Shown here: positions 26,076 to 38,600 of the stretch, one piece after another | Position numbering within the stretch: position 1 is the first letter of the stretch | Layout: each line of letters opens with the position of its first letter | DNA from: Siphlonurus alternatus | Lineage: Eukaryota > Arthropoda > Insecta > Ephemeroptera > Siphlonuridae | DNA length: 64,000 bases | Direction: 5' to 3' | NCBI GenBank assembly: GCA_949825025.1 | Contig: OX463784.1 | Location: forward strand, 10,919,431 to 10,983,430 | The notes under the pieces: model-generated | Told to the model about the DNA's origin: nothing | Seen by the model: only the letters and a program-made list of their open reading frames with translations | Database searches by the model: none | Position numbers and translations under genes: made by a program

Positions 26076-27194
26076 AATCATGCATGGAAAAATCAAATCC
26101 CCATTTTTTTTCACAACATTAATAATATGTATAGAGTATAAAAATAAATTATACTATTAATAAAAAGCAACAAAGGCAGGCACTTTCCATACCATGTTCT
26201 TACAAAGGCTGGCTAATTTGATGATTTCTAAAGATCATATCAAAAAGTAATCCGACTTCTTATTATAACTTCAATAACAATTCAAATGCCAATCAAAACG
26301 CATTTCTATAATAACATATGAGATATTACCGTGCGTGTAAGAATTAATTCTAAATGTTGAAAAATCAGGAAGTGCATGGTTTAAAATTAGATACGGTTTA
26401 GTTCATACTTTGGTGAATTTATGCAACATTTGCTTTTCAATGATTAATGACAGTTTCTCTTCAATGAGTAATAATAACGGTGATGAAACGATGTGCGTGA
26501 AGTTTAGCTTTTAGTGCTGGATCATTTCATTTTTATTTGAATTATATTTTACTGCATTATTATTTTGTTAATGTTATATTAATTAATGAAATAAAAATTA
26601 TTTTATTATTGATAATCACGTACGACGCAACCCAAATCTTGACCCATGACATGGAAAATATTAATGTCTACTTTGAACATGTTAGTAATTATTAATATTA
26701 TGTATAAAATTCACTGTAATTGATTAAAAGAAATAATTTATCTGCTTTACAGTTAAAAATTTTAAAAAATTCAAAAATAATATATTCTTGATTAATAAAT
26801 TAAAAATTTATATTATATTAAATAAATAATTTTAAAATTTGGAAACTGAATATTGTTATTATTAAATAACTTATTTTTTTTTTTACTTTTTGCATGCATT
26901 TTTTATAATATTTGTGTAAATTATTTTTTAAATAGCAGCTCTAATTTCTCTGTATCACGTCAGAAATTAGCATTTCTATAACTAATAAATACATCTACAA
27001 CATTCTTCTTATAATTGTAATGAAATTAACCCTACTAAGTACCCTGAAAGAAGAGTAATTTCAGTGAAATTTGTTTGTGGCAAATGACAATCTATAAAAT
27101 GAATAATAATTTTAGATGTTCCAAAGTTTATTTAAATGCAGCACACAGTCATCTTCATTAAATAAGGTATTTTAAATTTTCTTCTTATAAAGTT

Positions 27195-27440
27195 TCATTT
27201 TTCAAGTTCCTAAGTGTACATCGCGGAAGTGTGATTGCAATATTGTCGAAAGTTTGTCTGAAGGTTCCTCGTCGTCTCGCGTGCCTGACGCCCCCCATAC
27301 TCGGCACGCAGACACGGGGGGACTAATTGCAAAGATAGGAATCGCCAGGATGTGCCCGACACGCTTCTCGCGCCTCGATGACTTCATATCATTTCTTGTG
27401 TCTATACGAATTTCAGAAGTTGTAAATGTAATTATGTAAA
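27195..27440. other. GC-rich island with overlapping short frames
   Basis: Contains CGTCGTCTCGCGTGCCTGAC and ACACGGGGGGACTAATTGCA. Short frames of 61 codons exist on both strands, neither recognised. Could be an exon, promoter or repeat; no evidence separates them. Confidence 0.2.
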
Positions 27441-27558
27441 TAATACATTAATTCAGGGGCAAGTATACCAAAATATACAACTAGGTATTTTAAATTACAA
27501 TTTTATTTATTTAATAGTCACTGCTATATTAATTACTATATTCAGAATTTTACGGGTA

Positions 27559-27783
27559 AAAAGACGGATTCACATGGCGATTTTTATAATGCGACGTGAC
27601 GTGAATAATGCGCACTTGCTGTGACATTCATTGGCGGCCATATTTGGCGATTAAAAAAAGAGCATCGTAATTAACGCGATTTCGCTGCTGCAACCTGGCG
27701 AATTCGCTCGCCGCATAGGATTTCACAGCTTGTGTGACAAAATCGCGTCGCGTCGCCGTTGTCGCCATCTGAATCCGCCTTTT
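27559..27783. mobile_element. MITE with TA target site, family T, copy 2
   Basis: Clear second copy of the 1837-2048 element over its whole length, with the same ends (GACGGATTCACATGGCGA / TCGCCATCTGAATCCGCC) and flanking TA. It differs by a few substitutions and a short insertion near the centre (TCGCTGCTGCAACC). Confidence 0.87.
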
Positions 27784-29009
27784 TATAGACTCGCACATTC
27801 GCTGTCTTTTCTTAAATATACTTGCAAATATAATGTATAATTTTATGATTTAATTTAAAAACGTTTAAATACATTGAATCTATGATTAAAATTATATTAA
27901 TTTTAAAAACGCTATATTTATATTCGTAAAAATTTTACACTTATAAAATTATCTCTCTCGCATAATTTCAAGGTACAATGGGCAACTAAATTTGGTACAT
28001 ACTTGCACCTTGATCCTGGTTCACAACAGTTCAAACAGGTCGAAACAAGTACCACAAGTTTAATGCACCTTAAAAAGACAAAAATTATTTTTCATAGATT
28101 GCAAACCAGTCTTGTCGCATTCCAAAGGTACATTACGGAAAAAGTGTCAAAATTATTATCTTGTAGAATGTAATGTACAATTCATTAAACAAGTTTTTTT
28201 TTCTCTGTATGAAGCGTTCGTATAGTACTTGTTAACATTGAATGAAATTTTTTTCGCCAGTAAAAATGTAAGAAATAAAAAGTAAGTGAAATTTATTAAT
28301 ATTTAGACCAAATTGTTATGTCTAAATTACTTTATAATTTAGACCTTTTTTTCTTGAAATAGCAAGTAAATTTTGTTAAACTTGAGTGACCAATAATATC
28401 AATACTTCTCAGCTTGCATTTGCAAAAATAAATTGCACCTTTTATGGAAATTACCATATGACCGAATCTTTGCATGCAAGATTAGAGAAATCTCTAACAC
28501 ATCAACGACGCATATTGACTAGTGAATTACTTCAAGATGTGCCAAGCTTGCCTTTTCAATTATAGCAGATAGTGCATGGACGCAATGTTTATATAATATT
28601 TAACATCTGAAGTTGCGGCTTGTGCTGACCCTCGGACCCTCGTGCGTCTAAGAAAGTTGGCTGCTGGACGTGTTAATTCTACATTTCCACAAGAACATTA
28701 TTAACGACGCTTTTATATATGTCATTTAGACGCAGTATTTGTAAATTAATTTTATTTACAAAATAAAATAATATATTTTTACAATATATTTTAATGTTTT
28801 AAATATTTTTTACGTAAATATAAATTTGATGATAACAAACTACTATTTTAGAAACAATAATTAAATATTTAAAAAATCTTGTGCAGATAATAATTTGAAG
28901 AATTGATATTCAAATTAATGCTTCTGACTGTGACCGGAGAAACAAAATCTTATTGTTAATATATTAAAATTACATATTGAAATAGTGATGAATGAGGACA
29001 ATTTGGATC

Positions 29010-29125
<116 letters not shown>

Positions 29126-29194
29126 AATGACGATTAAAAAATTGATTGAAATACCTTTTAAATGCATGCAGAATACACTTCATAACGCTGGATA

Positions 29195-32184
29195 ATGGAA
29201 AAAATTATTGATTAAATAGGTTCCTCCAATCTAATTAACAAAGAATATGACTTTACTATTTTTGTTCAAAATATTCAATGCATATCAAATAAAATTTTGC
29301 GTCTAGATTCGTTATGTAATTTACACAAATTTGATTTAATAGCTCTCACCGAGCACTGGCAATTAAATGATAATATTACCCAAATTGTTCTAACTAATTA
29401 CAAGCTTGCTAGTCATTATAGCAGACATAATAATATCCATGGTGGCGTTTGTATATACATAAAAAATGGTATTAAATATGAGGAAAGGTCAGATTTTAAT
29501 CATTTGTGTTTAGAAATAGATTTTGAAGTCACATTAATTGAATTAATTGATCAAAAATTATTATGTGTTTGTTTTTATAGATCACCTAAAGGAAATGTAA
29601 AATTATTTTTAAAAAATTTGGATGTTATTTTAAATGAGCTGTATAAAGAGGGAAAAAACATTTTGTGCTGCGGTGATTTTAATATTAATTTTATAAGTAA
29701 TGATAGTGATATGTTAACTTGTAAAGATATTTTAACTTCTTTTAATCTTCATCAAATGGTTTTCACGCCAACAAGAATAGATAAAAATTCTAATACATGC
29801 ATTGACAATGTATTTACTGATTTAAATAATTGTAAAACTGAAGTAATTGAGTTTACTCTTTCTGATCATAAAGGTATTGTATTTAATTTTACAACTAAAC
29901 TTATAGTTGAAAAAACAAAGTTTAATAAAAGATCAAATGTCAATGACTGTGAAATAAATAAGTGTAAACTAAAACTCATTAACATAAATTGGAGTGATAC
30001 TTTTAAGCAAAATACAAGTAACATTTTTAATTCTTTTGAAAACTTACTTCATCTACATCTAAATAATAGTTTTCCTCTAGTAAATGCATTAAAATCAATC
30101 AAATTTGTAAAACTTGATTGGGTAACTGATAAATGTAAGAAACAAAAAGATCTTACAAAACTGTACTTCGACATTCATAAAGATCACCCAGACATTTTAC
30201 ATTATAAAGAGCTATATTTAAAGCAAAAATTTATTTATAATCAAATGTTATCTGACGAAAATCAAAAATTAAATTCAAATAAGATATTAGCAGCCAAAAA
30301 TAAATCAAAAGAGATTTGGAATATCATACGTCAGAACTCAAATTATAAAAATAACAAAAGTAATGAAATCAAAGAAATGTACACTAATGAACAAAAAAAT
30401 TGTACAACTACTGATCATCAACAAATTGCTAATATCTTAAACAAATTTTTTGTAAACGTTCCTATAAAAGTACATGAAACTATAATTAATAAAAATGCAA
30501 GTAAATTAAGTAAATTCATAAAACCTACTGAATATAACTCTTCAAGTTTTTTCTTAAAGCCAGTAAATATCAGAGAAATAAAAAATTTAATATTAAATTT
30601 ATCTGATTCAAATGCAAATGATGTTGATTCACTCTCACCAAAATTATTAAAAAAATTTGCTGATGAGCTCGCAGAGCCAATTACAATTTTAATTAATGAT
30701 GCATTTTTAACAGGAATATTTCCTGATAAATTAAAAATTGGTAAAATTATACCACTATTTAAATCTGGTGACAAATGTGACCCAAATAATTACCGACCGA
30801 TTGTAATATTACCTGTTATCTCCAAGGTATACGAAAGAGCAATATATAATCGTCTTGTGGATTTTTTAAAACGTAGTAAAATTTTCAATAATTCCCAGCA
30901 CGGCTTTATTAGAAACAAAAATACAACAACTGCTCTTTTCGAGTATCTTGAGAGTACTTTGAAAAGTCTCGATGATAAAGATAAAGTATTTGGGCTTTTT
31001 ATTGATTTATCCAAAGCATTTGATTGCGTGGATCATAAAATTCTTTTGTCAAAGCTTGAAAAGTATGGTATTAGGGGGATTCCTCTCAAACTGATTGAAA
31101 ATTTTTTAACCAATCGCAAACAATATGTATCTATTAACACTAAAATGGGTGAAATAAAATCAGAACTATTATGTAATAACAATGGCATTGGACAGGGCAC
31201 CATTTTGGGTCCACTACTTTTCATTATTTATGTAAATGATTTAATCATTGACAATCAAAATATATTCTCCATACAGTATGCCGACGATACTAGTTTCAAA
31301 ATAAAAAGTTCATGCACTCAAGACTTAATAACTATTACTAACGATCTTATCATGGAGGTCAACTCGTATTTTCAATTAAATAAATTACAACTTAATGCTT
31401 CTAAAACGAATATAATTCATTTCAAATTAAATAATAAAAACATCAATAATTTAGAAGACTCGGTACACTGTAATGGTGAATTTATACCTTTCACAGATAA
31501 CGCCAAATTACTTGGCATATATATGGATAAAAACTTGAAATGGAATTACCATATTGATTATCTTTGTAAAAAATTATCTAAATCACTCTTTGTATTAAGA
31601 TGTTTGAAAAATTCAGTAGATGTAAACACACTCAAAATTGTTTATTTTTCTTATTTTCATTCTATTTTAACATATGGAATTGAAATCTGGGGTAATGCAG
31701 CCCAATATCTAACCCTTAGGGTATTTAAATTGCAGAAAAGAGCAATAAGAATTTTAGCAAGTGTGCCCCCACAGACAAGTTGTAAAAGTTTGTTTGTTGA
31801 TTTAAACATTTTGCCTTTACCAGCATTATATATTTATCATGCATTGATTTTTGTTAAAAAATACCCCCATTATTTCGGCAATAATAATGTACATCATCAT
31901 CATAATACAAGATACAAAGATTTATATTCCCCAGTTGTACATAGAACCTCGGCTTATGAAGATGGACCATGTTACAATTTCCAAAAAGTGTTTAATAATC
32001 TCCCCTGTTATTTAAAAAATGAAAATGATATTGTTCAATTTAAAAAGGAGATAAAAGTGTATTTACTGGCAATGAACATATATAAAGTGGACGATTTCTA
32101 CAAATGAATATTAATGTACCTCTGTATCTTTATTGACATGTCTTTTAGAAGATGAATAAATTTTTGAATTTGAATTTGAATTTT
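29195..32184 (+). mobile_element. Non-LTR retrotransposon (LINE), Jockey/CR1-like, ORF2 only
   Basis: One 2.8 kb reading frame with an endonuclease and reverse transcriptase, ending in a short 3' UTR with AATAAA and a tandem TTGAATTTGAATTTGAATTT tail (32165-32184). There is no ORF1 (gag-like) upstream. The 5' boundary abuts a long (TA)n microsatellite, so the element is 5' truncated or inserted next to AT repeats. No target-site duplication could be identified by eye. Confidence 0.9.
29216..32107 (+). CDS. LINE ORF2: APE endonuclease and reverse transcriptase
   Basis: The frame is open from 29216 to the TGA at 32105-32107. Counting from the codon at 29297: LTEHW near 15-25 and CCGDFNIN near 122-130 are endonuclease motifs, and LSDHKG near 187 carries the catalytic SDH. 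In the reverse transcriptase, NNYRPI leads to FIDLSKAFD (motif A, about 565), GQGTILGPLLF (motif B) and YADDT (motif C, about 660). YGIEIWGNA lies in the thumb/C-terminal part. No RNase H domain seen. An in-frame ATG at 29195 is cut off after six codons by TAA at 29213, and no other ATG precedes the conserved NIQ.ISNK start. The copy is therefore probably not translatable as it stands, although the rest is intact. Confidence 0.9.
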   Translation: MGSSNLINKEYDFTIFVQNIQCISNKILRLDSLCNLHKFDLIALTEHWQLNDNITQIVLTNYKLASHYSRHNNIHGGVCIYIKNGIKYEERSDFNHLCLEIDFEVTLIELIDQKLLCVCFYRSPKGNVKLFLKNLDVILNELYKEGKNILCCGDFNINFISNDSDMLTCKDILTSFNLHQMVFTPTRIDKNSNTCIDNVFTDLNNCKTEVIEFTLSDHKGIVFNFTTKLIVEKTKFNKRSNVNDCEINKCKLKLININWSDTFKQNTSNIFNSFENLLHLHLNNSFPLVNALKSIKFVKLDWVTDKCKKQKDLTKLYFDIHKDHPDILHYKELYLKQKFIYNQMLSDENQKLNSNKILAAKNKSKEIWNIIRQNSNYKNNKSNEIKEMYTNEQKNCTTTDHQQIANILNKFFVNVPIKVHETIINKNASKLSKFIKPTEYNSSSFFLKPVNIREIKNLILNLSDSNANDVDSLSPKLLKKFADELAEPITILINDAFLTGIFPDKLKIGKIIPLFKSGDKCDPNNYRPIVILPVISKVYERAIYNRLVDFLKRSKIFNNSQHGFIRNKNTTTALFEYLESTLKSLDDKDKVFGLFIDLSKAFDCVDHKILLSKLEKYGIRGIPLKLIENFLTNRKQYVSINTKMGEIKSELLCNNNGIGQGTILGPLLFIIYVNDLIIDNQNIFSIQYADDTSFKIKSSCTQDLITITNDLIMEVNSYFQLNKLQLNASKTNIIHFKLNNKNINNLEDSVHCNGEFIPFTDNAKLLGIYMDKNLKWNYHIDYLCKKLSKSLFVLRCLKNSVDVNTLKIVYFSYFHSILTYGIEIWGNAAQYLTLRVFKLQKRAIRILASVPPQTSCKSLFVDLNILPLPALYIYHALIFVKKYPHYFGNNNVHHHHNTRYKDLYSPVVHRTSAYEDGPCYNFQKVFNNLPCYLKNENDIVQFKKEIKVYLLAMNIYKVDDFYK

Positions 32185-32540
32185 AATTAATTTCTGCAAT
32201 AGAAGGGTTAACCTAAAGTTATTTAAATCACCATAAATAAACCCAAGAAAAATATTTTATCCATCTATATATAATATATATACATCGATTCACTTCTTAG
32301 TGATGTAATGAAGTGATCCTGAATAATATTAAAATTTATTATCTGCTCCGTTTCATCAGAAACACACGATTCTCAAAAACAATGAAAATATCGCTTTTGG
32401 TAACCTCCCATTTTGAGTACTCAATTTCATGTAAGCAGCTCTTTTGTTTGTATTAGAATAACATCGTCCTAAAATATTTCATTAAATATTTATTATTTAA
32501 TGACCACTTTCGATTTCGTCTGTACGAGAAAGTTTTTGTT

Positions 32541-32646
32541 ATGCAAGTGGGACTTGACCGAGCGGTGGCTGTAGAGTTGGCGGCGAGTGACCCCTCCCCC
32601 GGCCGGGAAGTGGCGCGCCGCTTGCTCGCTCTCACTCTCTGCCAAG
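32541..32646 (+). CDS. ELOVL gene 1 exon 1 (predicted start exon)
   Basis: The next exon needs an upstream exon ending in phase 1, because it opens with GC of a split codon and has no in-frame ATG. This GC-rich stretch has an ATG at 32541, stays open for 35 codons and ends CAAG|GTGAAC, leaving the single G that makes GGC (Gly) with exon 2. The encoded extension (begins MQVGLDRAVAVELAA) is not a known ELOVL feature. A shorter protein from another first exon remains possible. Confidence 0.5.
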
Positions 32647-35600
32647 GTGAACTGCTTTGAGAGATGGAGAAAGACGTCGATGACGGCTGATGCAGATCTT
32701 ACGGCACGAAATGGTTATACCATCGTCAATGTATTAACACGCAATAATGATATTGTTGCCATTTTTAGAACTGAAAATATCTTATCTTTTCCTTGTTTAA
32801 TTTTAAAACCTCTGTCATATTTATAAATTGTGATTATTCCTGTAAAATAAAATAAAAAAAATAATGTTTAATACTTTCAAGTTATTAAACTTATATTTTG
32901 TGATTGGTATTCACGAAGAGTTAAGGAGTGTTTTAGGGAGAGATATTTTAAGAAGCGTTTTTCTTACCTGTTATACCTGGTATAAAAAACCCTTCTTAAA
33001 ATATCTCTCCCTAAAACGCTCCTTAATCCTTAACTCTTCGTGAATACCAACTAGTTTTGTTGGTTTTATTTTTAAAACAATGCGCAAGAAATAAAAATTG
33101 TTACCATTACAAATACCATTTTTAGGATGGCACTATTCGTATATACCACTGTGTAGTTGAATTGATTCACCCTTTATAATTTTAGTGAGTCTTGCAATCG
33201 ATCATAATTGAAATGCTTGTTGCACAACTTCGTGATATTTCCCACTGTCATATACCCATATGTCACACGTGTTCCTAGATTTGCACCCTAACACGTGGAT
33301 TGTTTTACAGGCCTGGCACCAACCCCCGCGCCTCTGGGAGGCAGCAACCCCCCTGAGCTTGGATTCTTCGGTGCTGCCAAGAGATACCACGAATTCCTCT
33401 TCACCGAGCTGAGTGGTGAGTTGGTGACCATCATTGAATGAACTCTAGTTAGTGGGCAATATGAGAAGGTATTTACAATGGAATTAGCTCAGATTTTAAT
33501 TACACTAAAACATTTTATTTCCCTATATTTTGATCTAACATTTCTAGGTAGTTCCCTAATATGCCAAGTGCTTGGTGATTATCTTTAGTTAGAAAACATA
33601 CTTCATGCGTGTATTTTATAAGGTAATATTCTTCACACCTATCCCAGGTCATCACAGTGAAGGATAAAATGTCGATATTTTTCAACATTTACTACGCAGT
33701 ATGTAAAAACTGGTCCGATCTCGATCAAACCGCGCCTCTATAATCTTCGCTCATGAGAAATGGAATAAAAACAGATGGTGGGGAAAACTTGAAGATACTT
33801 TTTTGTTTTAACCAAACTGAAGGCTGTAATCAAATTCAGATTACTTATAACTGTAAATATGAAATTACTTTACAATTTTTTTTTAATGAAAAATAATGAA
33901 TAATCAAGATTTACAAAAATCTTCATGTTATCTCAATAAGTTAAACTAACTATTAAATATGATGCTAGTAAAAGAAGAATCGATGCTGTTGTGAAAAAAA
34001 ACTTGCTTGTTTATTAGACGATTCTAAAACTTTAGTAAAAGCAGTACATGTTTAAAGAAGTGCATTTTTTTAATTTCATATCCGTGCATTCATGTGTATA
34101 TCACCGAAATTAATTAACATAATATCATTGATGATTATTTTATATACGAACATAATTGGAACTGATTTTTATTAAAACTAATTAATATCTGTGATATGAA
34201 TTTGCACTTTTTACTAATAAATCTTTATTTTGCTATCATATAGAATTATATCATACATATTTCTACGAAGAAAGTACGTTAGTCCAGCAATATCGATCTT
34301 TAATATTCAATGGATAAGATTTCTTTATTTATTTACGTAAATTTACAGTTTTTAAGAACTCATATATTTGCATTGTGAATGAACAGTAGCTACTTAGAAG
34401 AGTTTGAGAGTCAAAAACAAGCAACAATGAAAACTCCAAAATTCTAAAGATATTTACTAAAGAGAACAATGCCAAGTGTGTCAATTTGATGATTCAATAT
34501 TTACTACTTAAAAAATTATCATAAAATTTTAATGTTGTGCATATTTACTTGGAAAATATTTGTGATGAACATAAATTTCAGGTAAAAGAATCTAATTAGC
34601 CAATAAATACGTTAATAAGTACACTTGGAAAATTTCCTACTTGCAGCCTTGTTAATCACCATACCCTTCATTACTCTTACGGGGTATGGTAATTAACAAG
34701 CAAAGTGAAAATTTCCGAGGCGATGACCTACCAATAATTTTTTTAATAATGCTAAATCACTACAGCTTATATACCAAACGCATAAGCATTCAATTGCTAT
34801 AACAAACAAGCATGAATACAAGCGATTATGGCCTAATTCAAACTTCCTGACAGTTTGAATATTAAATAGCAACAGGAAACTATGGAAACCTGCATCCCAG
34901 TACACCGTAAGGTGTAGGGCATTTATCTGAAACCTGGAAAAGTGATAAAAAGTATTTCTTGACCCTGATTCGAACTCACGACCCTCTTCACGATGATTAT
35001 GATGAAGCTTGCGTTGGATTTGCCACGATCTATTCCTACCTTCCTATTTGTAACTGACCTTCCTTGCATTAACTTTATTATCCTCCTGATAAATATTTTT
35101 AAATTTGTTTATATCAGCCTTAACATGATCCAATTATTATTATTCAAGGTTTCGCTGATTTTTTACCTTGAGGCGTAATTCTAATTAAATTCTCTGCAGT
35201 AATTTATTACGAAATTACTTAAAGTTGCTCAAGTAATTATTATATAAAGCCAGTGTTATTAAATATCGTTACATGCTGTAACTACACATGGTAAATTTAC
35301 ATACAACCATCTTCAAAGATAGGGAGTTTCCATGTATAATTAAGTGTAATTATGTTTAAAAAATTATCTATAGAAAAAAAAGTGTGTTATAAAATTTTTG
35401 CGAGTAGTTGACGCATGTTCTCTCTTTGAGAAAATCCTTATATATTATAACTGAAACTTCAAAAAAAAAAATAAAAAATACAGCTGTATGTATTTTTCAT
35501 GTCAAAAAGAATAACGCTAGAAGGAAATTAATAAGAACAATAATCGTTTGATTATATTCGTAAATTTTCATCCTTAATTTAAATCAAATAACTTAAAAAA

Positions 35601-38600
35601 TATCTACACGCTTAATTTTTTTATTTTACTTTTTTTTTTCTAGTTTATTAGTTATTTCATTCTCAAGGATAAATATTTGCGACATAAGTGTACGTGCCAG
35701 CATGGGAGTTCTCATATATCCAGCCAACATTAATTTCCTAGACTTTTTCTTTTTGACCTTTCAAATTTCACTATAAAGAGACACCTAGTTATTAAATTTA
35801 CACAGGTCAAAGGTCTAATTTTCAACAGAGTTGAAACAAAAATGTCAGTAACAATTGTACGTACTAACAACAATGTAAATTTATATAAAATATGTGATTA
35901 TTTAACATGAAATTAGACATTTCCATAAATATGACATACTTTTAGCATTGATTTGACCTATATTATAGAAATATTTAAAAATACGTTAAACCACTCCTCA
36001 ACTTTTCTCTCCTTCCAAAGAAAAAAAATCATGTGGTCACGAAAGTGGATTGGGAAAGTGACCGTGAAGATTCAATTACATCACTATAAGTTAAATATAG
36101 GTTTAAATTTATACTTGTGCAGTAAATAAAGTAGTTTTAGTATTTATTTAATAAATAAATTCATCATACATCTAATTAAATATTTTTTTTAAAGTATATG
36201 AAATATACATTTTAAAAATATTGTTAAATTAGAATTGTAAAAAAATAGAAGTATATAGTTAACCAAAGCAACATCAATGTTAATTTCTCAGAAAAATCTT
36301 GACTGTGGTATAATTGAGTTGATAAACCCGAATTGAAATAAATTTAACTTTTTGCGTCGTTTAAAAACATTTCCATATTATGTACTTATCTTTTATCTTA
36401 TTTTGTTACTTTTTAGAGGAAAATAATTATAAATATGCTCTTGTTGAGCATAACAAGATTTGAAAAAATGTTTCAATTTAATTCTCATTAAGAACGAGAA
36501 AGAAATAATAAAAAAATAACAAAATACGTAATAAGATTAAGTTTAAACGTGTTGAAGACGTAATTTTTCAACTAAGTAAATTGTTTGTAAAAATATATAA
36601 AATTTAATACATTTTTGAAACATATAAATTAAATTAATACAATGTACATACCGTGATCAATGCATGTGAAATATGTAAAGTAAAAAAAAAAAAATGTTTT
36701 TTAACACATCGCAGTGTACAGTACCAATTAAGTAATAAAATTGGCAGTAAAATTTTATCTCACTTTTTTAAACCCAATAGCTAATTAAAATTATATCGAT
36801 AATATTTTAAAATGAGGGCATTTTTTATAACTTTCTGAATATAATTAGCAGTTGAGTGGCCCAAGGATGCCGAAGCGCCTCAAGTGTGCAAAGTTGAAGG
36901 TCGGGGGTGGAATAAACCTCGTAGGGCATCCGGTGAAATCGCAACAGATTTATTGTGTCAATTATGTGTGGTAATTGCCACGTTTGTAATTATTTATAAT
37001 ATTGCCAATGTCAACTGACGGGAGACAGATCTCAATATAGAGGTGAGAAAATTTTATTCATACAATATATATATTTTTTTAAGTAAAAAGCTATTAATTT
37101 GAAACCATCCCCCCCCCCCATTTAGGCCTCTAAAAAATTCTTTAATAATAAAAAAGTAATTTTGAATGTTTTTAAAAAGGACGGTGGGAACACTTCAAAA
37201 TCAGCTGATTTAAAGCCTCTATTTAAAAAAGTAAACATAGGTATTGAAGTAATTAAAATAATATTTTTGCTATAAAAAAATGTATATATGTAATAATTAT
37301 AAAAGTTGTCATATTTTGCGGAAATATTTTGTTTGAAAAAAATATTGGATTATGTAAAAAGTACTTAATATAACTATATTCATTTCATATACATGATGAG
37401 TATAGTTTATTATAAAATTGCCCAAGATGATAGAAAATAATGTAAAACAATATATAATTATAAGGTGTACTCGTCATGCATTTGGAAAATGGTTAATGGC
37501 AATGCTTTTATTACCGACCATTCTGAATGAGGTTTCCACGTTTCTTTAGTTACTATGTAAATTTTATGATATTATAATGGCCATTGTTTTTACTGACCGT
37601 AGTTTCATTCACAATTTAAAGTACTAGTAGACGTTAACGTTGAGGGGAATTCAAAAAGACTTATCCGCGAGATTTAGCCGGCGGAAAACTTGTCCACGTT
37701 CTAGTCTGGATAACCTAAATACTTAGCCGCGTAGACAAGTATAGGCTCAGACAAGTGTTTGGATAAGCTACTTTGGACAACTCACTTAGCAAAACCTGTT
37801 GGACAAATTCTCGTGGCTAAGATAGCCACGCGGATAAGTATCGTGGACATTTTTCCCACCTGAATATCTTTTAATTATGCCGCCATCTTGGATTACGTCT
37901 TAAATATGGAGGTAATTGGACCTCGATATATGGTGATTTGTTGCTAATTTATTTAGCAATTGTGTTCAAATTTGATTGAATATCAATTTGTGTAGTTTTT
38001 TTGTAGACAAAGGTTTGATTTAATCATTTTGATGATTTATGAGACCTTTGTTCTCTATGATACAATTTCTGTCACCTTTTCCGAGACTTCATCTGCATAT
38101 TTATGTTATATTTACACATTTAAACTTGTAAATTTACTAAAAAAAAAAAAAAGCTCGGTATTGGCCTGGCAGAAGTTCATGAAGGAATACAAACTCGTTT
38201 GTCAAAAATATAAGTAAAATAAAGCAGGCAGGAAATGTCGAGGGGAAAAAAAGCAAGGTTGTACCGTTGTAAACGAGGTCTCAAATATCATCAAAATAAG
38301 CAATTCTCTAATGGATAATTCACTTACCTCATAATTATATCATAATGTAATATGATCCTGTAATAATGTAAATTAATTAACGCCAATCTTGCGTATTATA
38401 GGTGCAAATTTGGTGAAAAATATGACACGTCTTTATTATGTCAGCCGAAAAAGAGGGATGAGCCGGCAGCTGAATGAGGGGAGCGAGGGGAGGGAAAAGA
38501 AATAAAACAAACGATAATGTAATAGGAAGGCGCTAAAATTTGAAATTATAGTCTTCTAAAAACTATACAAATTGATACTCAATCAAATTTGAACACAATT

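Larger units (their letters stand above)
18900..29009. other. AT-rich intergenic DNA with scattered MITEs
   Basis: Outside the listed MITEs, microsatellites and the 27.2 kb island, no gene is supported. Patches at 24290-24580 and 24990-25230 have near-normal base composition but no recognised product; an AT repeat lies at 22312-22348. Confidence 0.5.

Noticed and set aside
30418..31224. Frames on the - strand inside the LINE
   Set aside because: Antisense shadows of the reverse transcriptase frame.
34900..35040. tRNA gene on the - strand
   Set aside because: A box B-like GTTCGAATC is present, but no cloverleaf or acceptor stem could be drawn; kept only as a possible SINE fragment.
38029..38217. 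62-codon frame within the 1.27 kb foldback element as a transposase
   Set aside because: Too short and lacking any catalytic motif; the element appears non-autonomous.
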